From Planctomycetota bacterium (GTDB taxonomy: Bacteria; Planctomycetota; Planctomycetia; Gemmatales; Gemmataceae), in the NCBI GenBank assembly GCA_016873225.1, contig VGXS01000009.1, positions 46,888 through 110,887 on the forward strand: a stretch of DNA of 64,000 nucleotides. Reading direction: 5' to 3'. Below, in pieces: positions 46,487 through 55,101 of this stretch. The position numbers and the translations under genes were made by a program. Below the pieces are notes generated by a model, which worked only from the letters and a program-made list of their open reading frames with translations, had not been told where the DNA came from and ran no database searches. Every line of letters starts with the position of its first letter. The first letter of the stretch is position 1.

Positions 46487-47770
46487 CTAGCAGACCTCGA
46501 TGAGCTTGGCGCCCTTGTCCACGATGCGGATCGGCCGGCCGATACTGGTCTGGATCTGCTTGGTGTGATCAATGCCCATGAGGGTGCAGACGGTGGCCAT
46601 GAAATCCAAGACCGAGATCGGGCGGTCTTCCACGGTGCCGCCTTCCTTGTCGGTGCGTCCGATCACCTGGCCGCCCTTCACGCCGCCGCCGGCCATGAAG
46701 GATGTCCAGGCGCGGGGATAGTGGTCTCGGCCCGGCTTTTCGCCCCGCTGGTTGATCTTCGGAGTGCGGCCAAAGTCGCCCATCCACACCACGAGGGTGC
46801 TATCGAGCATGCCGCGGGAGGACAGGTCGTCCAGCAGGGCGGCGATCGGTTTGTCGATGGTTGCCGACAGGTTCTTCACCCGCTCGAAGTTGTTTTCATG
46901 CGTATCCCACCCGCCGAGGTTCACCTCGACAAACTTCACTCCAGTTTCAACAAGCCGTCGGGCCATCAGGCATCCTTGGGCGAACTTGCCGGATCCGTAC
47001 TTGGCCACGATCGCCTCGGATTCCTTCGACAAGTCGAATGCCGCGGCCTCGCGGCTTTTCATCATGGTCACGGCGCGCTGGTAGTTCACCTGGTGGTCGA
47101 CACCGGCGCCCACGGGGTATTCCTTGCGGAAACCTGCTTCCATCTGCTCGAGCAGGCCGACGCGCTTGTCAAACTGTCCCATGCCGAGGGCCGTCTTGAG
47201 GTTTTCCACGCCCTTGGACGGGTCGTTCACCACGAGCGGTTGGTGGCGGGGGCCGAGGTAGGCCGCTCCATAGGCGCGGTTGCCGACGCAGACAAAATTG
47301 GGGATGGCGAGGTCGGGCTTGCCGATCTCGCTGGAAACGATCGATCCCAGCGAAGGGTACTGGATGCCGCCCTGGCCTTCGCGGTAGCCGGTGTGAAGCA
47401 TGTACTTGGCGCGGGAGTGGGCGCCCTCGGGGGTGCTCATGCCGCGGAGGAGGGCGATCCGGTGCATCTGCTTGGCCAGGTTGGGCAGGTGCTCGCTGAT
47501 GGCCACGCCGGTGGCCGAGGTGCCGATCGGCTTGAACTCGCCCGCTCCCTGGCTCTCAGGCTTCAGGTCGAAGGTGTCCTTGTGGCTCGGACCACCATCC
47601 ATGTAAAGCACGATGCACGCCTTGGCGTTTGACTTGAGCTTGGCTTCGGCCTGGGCCAGCACCGGCAACCAGCCGGAGAAGGAGCAGGCGCCAACGCCCG
47701 CGGCGGAAAGGCGCATGGCGTCGCGGCGATTCAGTCCGGAGGCGGCGGCGATGTCGATGATCGAGGTCAT
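46487..47770 (-). CDS. DUF1501 protein, Tat-exported
   Basis: A 427-residue DUF1501 protein with a Tat-type signal (LNRRDAMRLSAAGVGACSFSG). AAGGAAAAA precedes the ATG. Typical segments: ACIVLYMDGGPSHKDTFDLK, RIALLRGMSTPEGAHSRAKYM, KFVEVNLGGWDTHENNF, LVVWMGDFGRTPKIN and SVLDFMATVCTLMGIDHTKQ. The DTHENN and GDFGRTP motifs match the putative metal-binding sites of the family. It is a paralogue of the protein at 39685-41082, but of the short DUF1501 type that pairs with heme-less DUF1549/DUF1553 proteins. It follows such a gene after 31 bp, and a strong terminator ends the pair. Confidence 0.9.
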   Translation of the reverse strand: MTSIIDIAAASGLNRRDAMRLSAAGVGACSFSGWLPVLAQAEAKLKSNAKACIVLYMDGGPSHKDTFDLKPESQGAGEFKPIGTSATGVAISEHLPNLAKQMHRIALLRGMSTPEGAHSRAKYMLHTGYREGQGGIQYPSLGSIVSSEIGKPDLAIPNFVCVGNRAYGAAYLGPRHQPLVVNDPSKGVENLKTALGMGQFDKRVGLLEQMEAGFRKEYPVGAGVDHQVNYQRAVTMMKSREAAAFDLSKESEAIVAKYGSGKFAQGCLMARRLVETGVKFVEVNLGGWDTHENNFERVKNLSATIDKPIAALLDDLSSRGMLDSTLVVWMGDFGRTPKINQRGEKPGRDHYPRAWTSFMAGGGVKGGQVIGRTDKEGGTVEDRPISVLDFMATVCTLMGIDHTKQIQTSIGRPIRIVDKGAKLIEVC

Positions 47771-47801
47771 GGGATCTTTTTCCTTCGCTTGTGGTTGGCG
47801 C

Positions 47802-49379
47802 TTAGTGGTTGGTGGCGAATTCGCTTGAGTTCACAAGGGCCCAAAGCAGGTCGGCGGGGGCCTGCCGGGGGGTATCCATTTTCTTGGCATGCTCCTTGGC
47901 CATGGCGACCTCGGCGCTGGTCGGTTTCCGGGAAAGGGTGGCCAGGTAAAGGGTTTCCACGGCCACGGCCGGGTCCGAAGCGCCGGAAACAAGCTTCAGG
48001 GCCGGGGCGGGCGAGTTCATTCTGGCAGCGTTCATGAGCTGAAGGGCCTGGGGAATGCCCGCCTGGTATTCGGTGGCCTCGGCATCCTCCTCGCCGGCGA
48101 AGAAGGCGACGAATTGGGCTCGGGCGCCCTTGCCTCCCTTGGGCCCTGCGGCGGCCATCTTCCGCGCGGCCGGACCCGTAGCCACACCCAGTACCATCTG
48201 CAGGCTGTCGTACATCTGCTCGGGGGTGAGCACCTTCACCGGCATGCGGGCGTAGCTGTCGATCACGGCGTCCTTGTTGCCTTCCACCGGCTTGCTCGAC
48301 CTCTGGTAGGTCTCCGACAGGCAAAGTGCCTTGATGAAGGCCTTCACATCAAACCTGCCCGACTTGAAGCGCTGGGTGAGGTCTTCCAGCAGTTCGGGGT
48401 GGCTGGCGGGATTGCCGTCGTGGATGTTGTCCACGGGATGGACGAGGCCCCGGCTGAACATCTGGGCCCACAACCGGTTCACCATCGCTCGGGCCAGATA
48501 GGGATTGTTTTCCCCGCACAGCCACTCGGCGAAAACGGGCCGGATTTCGTGTCCTGTGCCAAGCTTGGCTACTTCACCCCTGAAGAATTTGGGGGGCACC
48601 ATCTTGGCTGATTCGGGCAGCGCGTTCTTGCGGTTGCGGGCCGCCTTGGTCTCGGCCACCACCGGCGAGGCGGTTTGCTTGTTGCCTGGTGGTTGGGCCC
48701 GCACATTCAGGAAGAAGCCCGCCAAGCCCCAGTATTCATCCTGCTTCCAGCCGGTGAACGGATGGTTGTGGCATTGGGCGCATTGCAACTGCACGCCAAG
48801 GAACACCTTGCACACCGTGTCGGTCATGTTGTCAACGCTGACCTGCGATAGCCAGAAGGTGGTGGCGGGGTTCTTGTCTTGGGGGCCCTTGGCCATGACG
48901 ATGTCGCGGACCAATCCGTCCCATGGGCGGTTCTCATTGAACTGATGCGCCAGCCAATCCACGAACACGCCGGTGTCGAGGCGGCGGGCCGTGCTGTTCT
49001 TGCTCAGGAGCAGGGTTTGCCAGATATCGGCCATGTGCCTGCCGAAATCGGGACTCGCCAGGAGTTCGTCGATTAGTTTGGCACGCTTTTCGGGGTCGTT
49101 GCTGTCGAGGAAGGCGCGGGCCTTCTCAATGGCGGGAATCTTGCCAACGAGGTCGAGGTGAACCCGGCGCAGGAACTCGGCATCCGTGGTGCGGGGCGAC
49201 AGGGCGATGCCCGATTCCTTGCACTTGGCGGCCACGGCGCTGTCCACCGACTTGGCCAAGGCCGTGGCGGCAGCGGTCACCGCGGCGGAGGGTTTGGTTG
49301 ACTCGGGTGATTTTTCCGGCCATGCCATGGCTTGGGTCGTGAGGGCCGCCAACGCCCATGCCGCCAATATGTTTTTCAT
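47802..49379 (-). CDS. DUF1549-DUF1553 protein without heme domain
   Basis: A 525-residue exported protein. The ATG at 49379 begins a signal peptide (MKNILAAWALAALTTQAMA); AGGA lies upstream and open codons before it look non-coding. DUF1549 (RRVHLDLVGKIPAIEKARAFL, DIWQTLLLSKNSTARR, FLGVQLQCAQCHNHPFTGW) and DUF1553 (YLARAMVNRLWAQMFSRG, LCLSETYQRSSKPVEG, ATLSRKPTSAEVAMAKEHA) are complete. CAQCHNHPF is the conserved DUF1549 CxxCH motif and may bind heme, though there is no separate PSCyt1 domain. It pairs with the DUF1501 gene 31 bp downstream. Confidence 0.9.
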   Translation of the reverse strand: MKNILAAWALAALTTQAMAWPEKSPESTKPSAAVTAAATALAKSVDSAVAAKCKESGIALSPRTTDAEFLRRVHLDLVGKIPAIEKARAFLDSNDPEKRAKLIDELLASPDFGRHMADIWQTLLLSKNSTARRLDTGVFVDWLAHQFNENRPWDGLVRDIVMAKGPQDKNPATTFWLSQVSVDNMTDTVCKVFLGVQLQCAQCHNHPFTGWKQDEYWGLAGFFLNVRAQPPGNKQTASPVVAETKAARNRKNALPESAKMVPPKFFRGEVAKLGTGHEIRPVFAEWLCGENNPYLARAMVNRLWAQMFSRGLVHPVDNIHDGNPASHPELLEDLTQRFKSGRFDVKAFIKALCLSETYQRSSKPVEGNKDAVIDSYARMPVKVLTPEQMYDSLQMVLGVATGPAARKMAAAGPKGGKGARAQFVAFFAGEEDAEATEYQAGIPQALQLMNAARMNSPAPALKLVSGASDPAVAVETLYLATLSRKPTSAEVAMAKEHAKKMDTPRQAPADLLWALVNSSEFATNH

Positions 49380-49473
49380 GATTCCAAATCCTCCAGCCTC
49401 CATCTTTCTAAACCCGGGAGCGGACGCAAGGTTCCGTTTTCCCGAAAGAATGAGAAATTGCTGAGAAAATAGG

Positions 49474-49628
49474 TCAGGCCCGGGTCCAACTTGTGTATCC
49501 GCCTGACAGGTTTTGTGCCCCGATGCCATGTGGCAGCAAAATCCGCGTGGCCAGGTAACCCCTCATCCCGACCTGGCAAAAGACCACCAATGGGCCGCCG
49601 CCAACCCTCCCACGATCACCAGTTTCAT
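49474..49628 (-). pseudogene. internally deleted CoA-disulfide reductase-rhodanese type gene, only both ends left
   Basis: On the - strand a very strong ribosome site (AAGGAGG) precedes an ATG at 49628. The first codons read MKLVIVGGLAAA, the start of pyridine nucleotide-disulfide oxidoreductases such as CoA-disulfide reductase (MKxVIVGGxAGG). The frame stops after 21 codons at 49563. Overlapping in another frame, VVFCQVGMRGYLATRILLPHG and NLSGGYTSW to 49474 match the end of the rhodanese domain that closes the long form of this enzyme. All in between, about 1.4 kb or more in intact homologues, is missing. It follows the two rhodanese genes in the same direction and was probably the last gene of that operon. 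Confidence 0.6.
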
Positions 49629-49661
49629 CCGCTTTCCCCCTCCTTGGGCCGATTGACGCGT

Positions 49662-50201
49662 TCAGGCGCAGCATCCCGGCTTGCGGCGGTTCCACGGCAT
49701 CGAGGCGATCAGCACGGCCAGCATGCAGGAGTCGGATAATCCGGCATAGACAAGTCCGGCGCCGAAGAACGCTGAAATTCCCGGGAAACCCGGATGAACG
49801 AAGGCGCCCAGCGCGGTTCCCAACAGGACCATCCCGCCGATCACGACCCGGGTCTGCCGTTCCACGAAAAACGACTTCGCTCCCCGGACCACCGGGTAAC
49901 CGGCCTCGATCCACGCCCCCGTTCCGCCATCCACATTCCAGACGGCGGAAATTCCCGCGGCCATGGCCTTCTCGCATGCCGAACGGCCGCGGGCCCCCGA
50001 CTTGCAGATGAACACCAGGCGCTTGCCGGACCTTTCGGCCTCGGCGTTCAGGGCGCCGGCGTCGAGGTCGGGCAGGGGGTGGTTCACGGCGAACGGCACA
50101 TGGGCTTCGCCGAATTCCGCGGGACTGCGAACATCGACCACAAGCATGGAATCGCCTGTGGAGGCCATCGAATGGAGTTGCGCGGTGGAAAGGGTCTGCA
50201 T
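49662..50201 (-). CDS. rhodanese-DUF2892 membrane protein
   Basis: A 179-residue protein; AGGAG lies before the ATG at 50201. Residues 1-110 are a rhodanese domain with the active loop starting at C66 (VFICKSGARGRSA), the cysteine that carries persulfide sulfur. Residues about 120-170 form two hydrophobic segments of the DUF2892 type (VVIGGMVLLGTALGAFV and ISAFFGAGLVYAGL), followed by a C-rich end (KPGCCA). This matches YgaP-like membrane rhodaneses, which handle sulfane sulfur at the inner membrane. It is third in the operon after ArsR and the exported rhodanese, 26 bp downstream. Confidence 0.88.
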   Translation of the reverse strand: MQTLSTAQLHSMASTGDSMLVVDVRSPAEFGEAHVPFAVNHPLPDLDAGALNAEAERSGKRLVFICKSGARGRSACEKAMAAGISAVWNVDGGTGAWIEAGYPVVRGAKSFFVERQTRVVIGGMVLLGTALGAFVHPGFPGISAFFGAGLVYAGLSDSCMLAVLIASMPWNRRKPGCCA

Positions 50202-50227
50202 GTCCTGGCTCCTTCAGGATTGGCTGG

Positions 50228-50602
50228 TCACTTCGCCTTGCCGAACACGGCTTCAAGCTCGTCGTAGCTGGCCTTGAGGGGCGTCGCGTCCACGCCGGCG
50301 GCCTTGAGCAGCGCCGCGGCCTTCTGGGCCCGGATGCCCGCCCTGCAATGCACGAAAACCGGCTTTTCTTTCAGCTCGGCCATGGCCTTGGCATCGAGTC
50401 CCTTGGAAATCCGGCTCAACGGAGTCAGGGTGGCGTTGTTGAGGTGCCCCTCCTTCCACTCGCCTTCCTCGCGCACATCCACGAGCCTGGCCTGGCCCTT
50501 GGCGACTTTCTCCCGGACAGCCTTCAGGTCGGCGGGGGCCTGGGCGATCGCGAAGGCGGCCGAGAAGGCCAAGCAGGCGCATGCGACGCGGATCATGTTC
50601 AT
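50228..50602 (-). CDS. exported single-domain rhodanese
   Basis: A 124-residue protein with a signal peptide (residues 1-21, cleavage near AIAQA). The rhodanese domain is short and complete: VDVREEGEWKEGHL and the active loop with C86 (VFVHCRAGIRAQKAA). It would transfer sulfane sulfur in the periplasm. The ATG at 50602 overlaps the stop of the ArsR gene (ATGA) and has AAGGAG upstream. Together with the membrane rhodanese that follows, it suggests a sulfide/persulfide handling operon under ArsR-type control. Confidence 0.85.
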   Translation of the reverse strand: MNMIRVACACLAFSAAFAIAQAPADLKAVREKVAKGQARLVDVREEGEWKEGHLNNATLTPLSRISKGLDAKAMAELKEKPVFVHCRAGIRAQKAAALLKAAGVDATPLKASYDELEAVFGKAK

Positions 50603-50922
50603 CGTTTTCTCCTTGGATGGGTTTCTCCGCCGAAGCGGTGGCGGATGCAGTTCATCAGGTCGGCGAGGCAATCGTTGGCGGCGCGGTAGTGGCAGAACCG
50701 GCCGTCCCGTTCGGGCACCAGCAGTCCGCAGCGCTGCATCAGGCGCAGGTGGGCGGATGTCATCGCGGGTGGCAGGTGGCACGCCTCGGCAAGTTCTCCC
50801 ACCGTGGCGCGCTTGTCGAGGACGGTCTCGATGATGCGCAGGCGCGCCGGATGGGCCAGCACGCGGAAGCATTCCGCGGCCTTCTCGAGCGATTCCCAGG
50901 GGATGGCGGTCGCGGAGTCCAT
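50599..50922 (-). CDS. ArsR-family transcriptional regulator
   Basis: A 107-residue winged-helix regulator. The ATG at 50922 follows AGGTGA; a GTG two codons upstream is less likely. The fold is typical: LAHPARLRIIETVLDKRATVGELAEAC, then MTSAHLRLMQRCGLLVPERDGRFCHYR. It has six cysteines: C18, C48, C65, C77, C85 and C92. The classic CxC metal motif of ArsR is absent. C48 and C92 lie near the positions of the redox cysteine pair of the BigR/SqrR persulfide sensors, so it may sense persulfide. This is inference from position and from the rhodanese neighbours. It probably represses its own operon via the palindrome at 50943-50962. Confidence 0.85.
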   Translation of the reverse strand: MDSATAIPWESLEKAAECFRVLAHPARLRIIETVLDKRATVGELAEACHLPPAMTSAHLRLMQRCGLLVPERDGRFCHYRAANDCLADLMNCIRHRFGGETHPRRKR

Positions 50923-50937
50923 GGTCACCTCATCGGA

Positions 50938-50967
50938 TTTATATGTTTAAAACTTGAAACATGTCAA
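50938..50967 (-). promoter_or_regulatory. consensus-like promoter of the arsR-rhodanese operon
   Basis: On the - strand TTGACA (50967-50962) and TATAAA (50943-50938) are separated by 18 bp and point at the ArsR gene, whose ATG lies 15 bp after the -10 box. The leader would be only about 10 nt, enough for the AGGTGA site. Both boxes are near consensus, unusual in this GC-rich sequence. Confidence 0.75.
50943..50962. promoter_or_regulatory. operator palindrome between the -35 and -10 boxes
   Basis: ATGTTT (on either strand) and AAACAT form a perfect 6 bp inverted pair separated by 8 bp, exactly filling the spacer of the arsR promoter and touching both boxes. This is the place and size expected of an ArsR-family dimer site, where binding would block RNA polymerase. 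Confidence 0.65.
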
Positions 50968-51004
50968 TGCATGAACATTCTTGGCGCGTTCAAGGAGAAA
51001 TACG

Positions 51005-51068
51005 GAGCCGGGCGCCGTCAGGCGCCGGGAGGGAAAAGAAAGAGCCGAGCGCCGTCAGGCGCCGGGTC
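51005..51068 (+). repeat. pair of REP-like palindromes next to the sugar dehydrogenase stop codon
   Basis: Two direct copies (51005-51030 and 51042-51068) of the REP-like element that dominates 59.2-60.4 kb. Each has the GAGCCG head, a GCGCC/GGCGC stem with a GTCA loop and a CGGG tail. The second copy ends directly at the stop codon (51069-51071) of the gene that is read toward it. The pair lies between that gene and the arsR promoter and could help termination. Confidence 0.8.
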
Positions 51069-54000
51069 CTACTTCCCCTTCGAATCCTTCAACAACCGGG
51101 CCAGCAGGTCGAGCACCTCGTCGCGACCCAGGCCGTCGAGCAGCCCGGCCGGCATCAGGGACGCGGGTGTTTCCCGCATCTCCTCGATCCGGTCACGGGG
51201 GATCACCTGAACCTGCTCCGGCCGTGTCGGATCCGAGACCAGGTGAACCTCGCTGTCGGTTTGCGAGAGCACAAGGCCCGCCACCGTCCGGCCGCTGTCG
51301 AGCACCACCACGCGGGTGCGCCATTTCGGATCCACGGTCTTCGACGGATCGAGGATCTCACCCAGCAAGGCCCTCACGGGGTCCTTTTCCTTTTCCAGCC
51401 TTGGCAGGCTCTCGGCGATGTTCGGCCCCAACTGGCCTCCCTTGCGGGCACCGACGCTGTGGCACCCGACGCAACCAAGCCTGCCGAGCAACGCCTCACC
51501 CGCCTTGCCGTCGCGCTTGGTGACGGCCGATAACTCGGCGTCGGTGAAGTCGGCAAGTTTCCAAGGCTTGGCCGGCGCCCCCGAGGCGGCCTTGGCCGAT
51601 GCCACCCGCACCAGGGGCTTGGCCTTTTCCCTTTCCAAGGCGATCGCCTTGGAAGCCTCCGCGCCCGGTTCGAAACGCACCCAGTGCGCGCCGAGCGGTT
51701 TGGCGCCGGTCGGCGACGGGCCGTCAAGCCTCGCCACCAGCACCAGGTCGTGGATTCCAGCGGTCTCGGCAAGCGGGATCACATGTTCCCCGAACGCCTG
51801 CGCGGGTTCGACCTTTCCGACGATGCGGCCGTCGGGGCCGCCCAGTCGCGCCTCGAGCCGGGCACCGGCGATGGTGGCCGAGGCGCGCACCCGCAACGCC
51901 GAGATCCCGTCGAGCCTCAGGCCGGTGAAGCCGATGAACCCGTCCTTGGCGAGCCAGGCCAGGGCGTCGCGTTCCTGCTCGATGTCGTCAATCACCAGGG
52001 CGCCCTGCTGGGAATCGGCGAAGGCGGCCTTGCGCTGGCGGGCGTGGATGATCACGGTCGCCTCGCCGGTGAGGGCGGGCTGTCCCTTGGCGCCGAGGTC
52101 GGTGTACGAGGCGGTCACGCGCCAGACTCCCCCGTCCCCCTTGTGCCCGGGATGGGGCAGCATGATGGCGGCGGTGGCGCCCGTGGAGCCCTGCAGGCCG
52201 GTGCCGGCCTCGTCGAGGATCCAGTCCACCATCTGCCGCGCCTGGGCCGGGGTGTGCTGCGGGTGCGGGGGCATCGGGTAGCTTCCCCAGGATCCGTTGC
52301 CTCCTTCAACGATTTTTTTCGTCAGTTTTTCACGCGCCCCTTCCTCGGGTCGGTAGCGGGCGCCCACGAGGGAATAGGCCGGTCCGCGCGAGGCCTCGCC
52401 CGCCATGTGGCAGCCGAAGCAGGTGCTCGCGCGCATCAGGGCCAGGCCCGGATGGCTGGCTTCCGCCTCGCCGGCGCCCCTGGGCAGGTACATCGCCCGC
52501 CAAACGATTTTTTCCGAGGGAATGGTTCCCTTGGCCGTGGAGCCGTCCTCCTCGTCGGAGACATCGGCCTGCAGAAGCACCGGCTGGTTCCAGTCGAAGA
52601 ACCCGCCGCCGGCGGGGGCGCGGATGGAAACCGCCGGCATGGCGTTGCCCACCCGCACCTCGACCTTGGCCGTGGCCGAGGCGCCCTTGGCGTCGGTGAC
52701 GGTGACGGTGTAGGCGTGCGCGCCCGCGGTCGCTGGCCTCACCTCGCGTGATGGGCCTTCCCCGGCGATGACGGCACCCGCGGCGTCGCGCCACTCGTAC
52801 TTCAGGGCGTCGCCGTCCGCGTCGCTCGACGGAGTGGCGTCGAGCTTCACCGCGATGCCGGCCTTGCCCGCGGGCGGATTCGCGGTGGCTCGCGCGACCG
52901 GCGGGCGGTTCCCCCTGCGGTAGACGAGGCGGCTCAGGGCGCCGTCGTTGTTCTCGTTCCACTTGTCGCCGTATTCCAGCACCAGCAGGGTTCCGTCGGG
53001 CGCCATGCGGATGTCCATGGGCCTGCGGAAGACGAGGTTCTGGGCGAACGGTTCGGCGTCGCCGAGCGTCCCGTCGGCCTTCATGTCGCAGGCGACGATC
53101 CAGTTGCGCATCCAGTCGGCCACGAGCAGCTTGCCCTGGTGCCGCTCGTGCATGCGGTGCTCGCCGGGCTTTTCCGGCGGGCGAACCACCGGCCCGCACA
53201 CGACGCTCCGGCTTCCGGAGCCCAGCGCCGGCCACCGCGCCGACGCCACGCTCGAATACCACAGCGCCGCGCCGCGCGCCGGCGGCAGTTCCTTCGCCCC
53301 CGTGTTGTTCCGGCTGAAGTTCACCGGATGAAGGGGATCGAACTTCGGGCCCACCTTGCGGGTCTCGAAGTCGAAGCTCGTGAACGGCTCGTTGGGCCCG
53401 CTGAACAGCGGCCAGCCGAAGTTGCCCGGCGTGCCCGTGCGGTTGATCTCGTCGTATCCCGAGGGGGTGATGCCGCACTTCGGATCGACATTCACGCCGA
53501 CATCGCCCCACATGACCTCGCCGGTGGCGTGGTCGCACATGACGCGGAACGGGTTGCGGCAGCCCATGGCGAAGATCTCGGGCCGGCCGTCCTTGGCGTC
53601 CTTGAACAGGTTGCCGCCGGGGATCCGGTAGCCGCCTTCGGGCTTCGGCTCGATCCTGAGGATCTTGCCGCGGAGGTCGTTGGTGTTGGCGGAGCTGCGG
53701 AGGGCGTCGGCCATGAACTTGCCGGGCCTTTGGTCGATGGGAAGCTCGGGAATGGGAGGTGAATTGTCGCCGATGCCGATGAGGATGCGCCCCTTGGCGT
53801 CGCGCGCGATGCCCCCGCCCAGGTGGATGGCGCCGTCCTGGTCGATCGGCACCTCGATGATGGTCTTGTCCCGGGCCGGGTCGATCCGTCCGTCATGGAT
53901 CACCATGCGCGTCAGGCGCATGACCGATTTCTTCTCCTCCGGGCTGAAAAACACATAGAAGGCGCCGTTGTCGCGGAAGGCGGGGTCGAACGCCACCCCC

Positions 54001-54233
54001 ATCAGCCCCACCTCGCCGAACACTGCGGCCTTCACCCGGCCGACGCGGCGCGCCTGCCCTCCCTGGGGAAGCAGCAGCACGCCGCCCGGCCTCTCGATGA
54101 TGATGACGCTGCCGTCTTCCAGCACATCGATGCCCATGGCGTCGGCGAGGCCTGTGGCCAGGGGGACGCGCTCGAGGCGCCGGGGGTCGAAATCAGGTTG
54201 GGCCAAGGCGGCGAGGGCCAGGCAGAGCAGCAT
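51069..54233 (-). CDS. exported glucose/sorbosone dehydrogenase-like protein with PKD and two cytochrome c domains
   Basis: A 1054-residue multidomain protein; the ATG at 54233 begins a short signal (MLLCLALAALAQ). Residues about 20-440 form a sorbosone dehydrogenase-type propeller (FDPAFRDNGAFYVFFSPEE, GCRNPFRVMCDHATGEVMWGDVG, GTPGNFGWPLFSGPNEP). Residues about 445-530 are a PKD domain (DATPSSDADGDALKYEW). A first heme site CFGCH stands at 605-609, a CBM-like beta region at about 730-870, and a second heme site CVGCH at 921-925 in a PVC-type heme-binding domain (LDPSKTVDPKWRTRVVVLDSG). It would oxidise a sugar or aldehyde in the periplasm and pass electrons to its hemes. A Tm-1-like pair lies upstream. 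Confidence 0.88.
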   Translation of the reverse strand: MLLCLALAALAQPDFDPRRLERVPLATGLADAMGIDVLEDGSVIIIERPGGVLLLPQGGQARRVGRVKAAVFGEVGLMGVAFDPAFRDNGAFYVFFSPEEKKSVMRLTRMVIHDGRIDPARDKTIIEVPIDQDGAIHLGGGIARDAKGRILIGIGDNSPPIPELPIDQRPGKFMADALRSSANTNDLRGKILRIEPKPEGGYRIPGGNLFKDAKDGRPEIFAMGCRNPFRVMCDHATGEVMWGDVGVNVDPKCGITPSGYDEINRTGTPGNFGWPLFSGPNEPFTSFDFETRKVGPKFDPLHPVNFSRNNTGAKELPPARGAALWYSSVASARWPALGSGSRSVVCGPVVRPPEKPGEHRMHERHQGKLLVADWMRNWIVACDMKADGTLGDAEPFAQNLVFRRPMDIRMAPDGTLLVLEYGDKWNENNDGALSRLVYRRGNRPPVARATANPPAGKAGIAVKLDATPSSDADGDALKYEWRDAAGAVIAGEGPSREVRPATAGAHAYTVTVTDAKGASATAKVEVRVGNAMPAVSIRAPAGGGFFDWNQPVLLQADVSDEEDGSTAKGTIPSEKIVWRAMYLPRGAGEAEASHPGLALMRASTCFGCHMAGEASRGPAYSLVGARYRPEEGAREKLTKKIVEGGNGSWGSYPMPPHPQHTPAQARQMVDWILDEAGTGLQGSTGATAAIMLPHPGHKGDGGVWRVTASYTDLGAKGQPALTGEATVIIHARQRKAAFADSQQGALVIDDIEQERDALAWLAKDGFIGFTGLRLDGISALRVRASATIAGARLEARLGGPDGRIVGKVEPAQAFGEHVIPLAETAGIHDLVLVARLDGPSPTGAKPLGAHWVRFEPGAEASKAIALEREKAKPLVRVASAKAASGAPAKPWKLADFTDAELSAVTKRDGKAGEALLGRLGCVGCHSVGARKGGQLGPNIAESLPRLEKEKDPVRALLGEILDPSKTVDPKWRTRVVVLDSGRTVAGLVLSQTDSEVHLVSDPTRPEQVQVIPRDRIEEMRETPASLMPAGLLDGLGRDEVLDLLARLLKDSKGK

Positions 54234-54267
54234 GGCGGTGGCTCCGGGAAGAGGGTTTGGAACCCCC

Positions 54268-55101
54268 TCAGGATACACCCAGCGCCTTGAACCGTGCCAC
54301 CGTGTCGCGGATGGCCACCTCCGTCGGCAGTCGTTCCATGCTGCTGGCGCCGTAGAAGCCGTCGCATTCGGGCACCCTCTCGAGCACGAAACGGGCGTCC
54401 TCGGGCTCGGCGATCGGCCCGCCGTGGCACAGCACGAAGACACCGGGCTTGGCGGCGCGCGCGGCACGGGCGATCACCCCCACCTCCCCGACGCATTGCT
54501 CCAGGGTCCGGGCCGTTCGCGCGCCGATGGTGCCCGAGGTGGTGAGTCCCATGTGCGCGACGATGATGTCGGCGCCGGCGCGGGCCAGCAGGTCGGCCTG
54601 CGCGGGGTCGAAGGCGTAGGGGGTGGTGAGCATGTCCATCGCCCCGGCGCGGGCGATCATCTCGATCTCGGCGCCGAACCCCATCCCCGTCTCCTCGAGG
54701 TTCTGGCGGAACACGCCGTCGATGAGGCCCACGGTGGGGAAATTCTGCACGCCGGCGAACCCCATGGCGCGCAGTTCCACCAAAAACGGCTCCAGGAGCA
54801 GGAACGGGTCGGTCGCGCACACCCCGGCCAGCACAGGCGTGTTTCGCGCCACGGTGAGCACCTCGCGCCCCAACTCGCGCACGATGTCGTTGGCGTTGCC
54901 ATAGGGCATCAGGCCGGCGAGTGAGCCGCGCCCGGCCATGCGGAACTTGCCGGAGTTGTAAATGACGATCAGGTCGATCCCGCCGGCCTCGGCGGCCTTC
55001 GCCGAAATGCCGGTTCCAGCCCCTCCGCCGATGATCGGCGCGCCGGCCTTCCGCATCTCCCCGAAGCGCGCCAACAGGGCTCCCCGCTCATGCCGCCTCA
55101 T
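54268..55101 (-). CDS. phosphoenolpyruvate hydrolase-like TIM-barrel protein (Tm-1 C-terminal domain type)
   Basis: A 277-residue protein of the PEP-hydrolase/Tm-1 C-terminal family. Key segments: [42 protein letters not shown] start in pieces [16 protein letters not shown] and [17 protein letters not shown], then [27 protein letters not shown], and [14 protein letters not shown]. These are TIM-barrel proteins; the reaction is not established despite the family name. Its ATG overlaps the stop of the Tm-1-like gene (ATGA at 55098-55101). In plant Tm-1 proteins the two halves are fused, so the two proteins probably act as one complex. Confidence 0.85.
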   Translation of the reverse strand: MRRHERGALLARFGEMRKAGAPIIGGGAGTGISAKAAEAGGIDLIVIYNSGKFRMAGRGSLAGLMPYGNANDIVRELGREVLTVARNTPVLAGVCATDPFLLLEPFLVELRAMGFAGVQNFPTVGLIDGVFRQNLEETGMGFGAEIEMIARAGAMDMLTTPYAFDPAQADLLARAGADIIVAHMGLTTSGTIGARTARTLEQCVGEVGVIARAARAAKPGVFVLCHGGPIAEPEDARFVLERVPECDGFYGASSMERLPTEVAIRDTVARFKALGVS

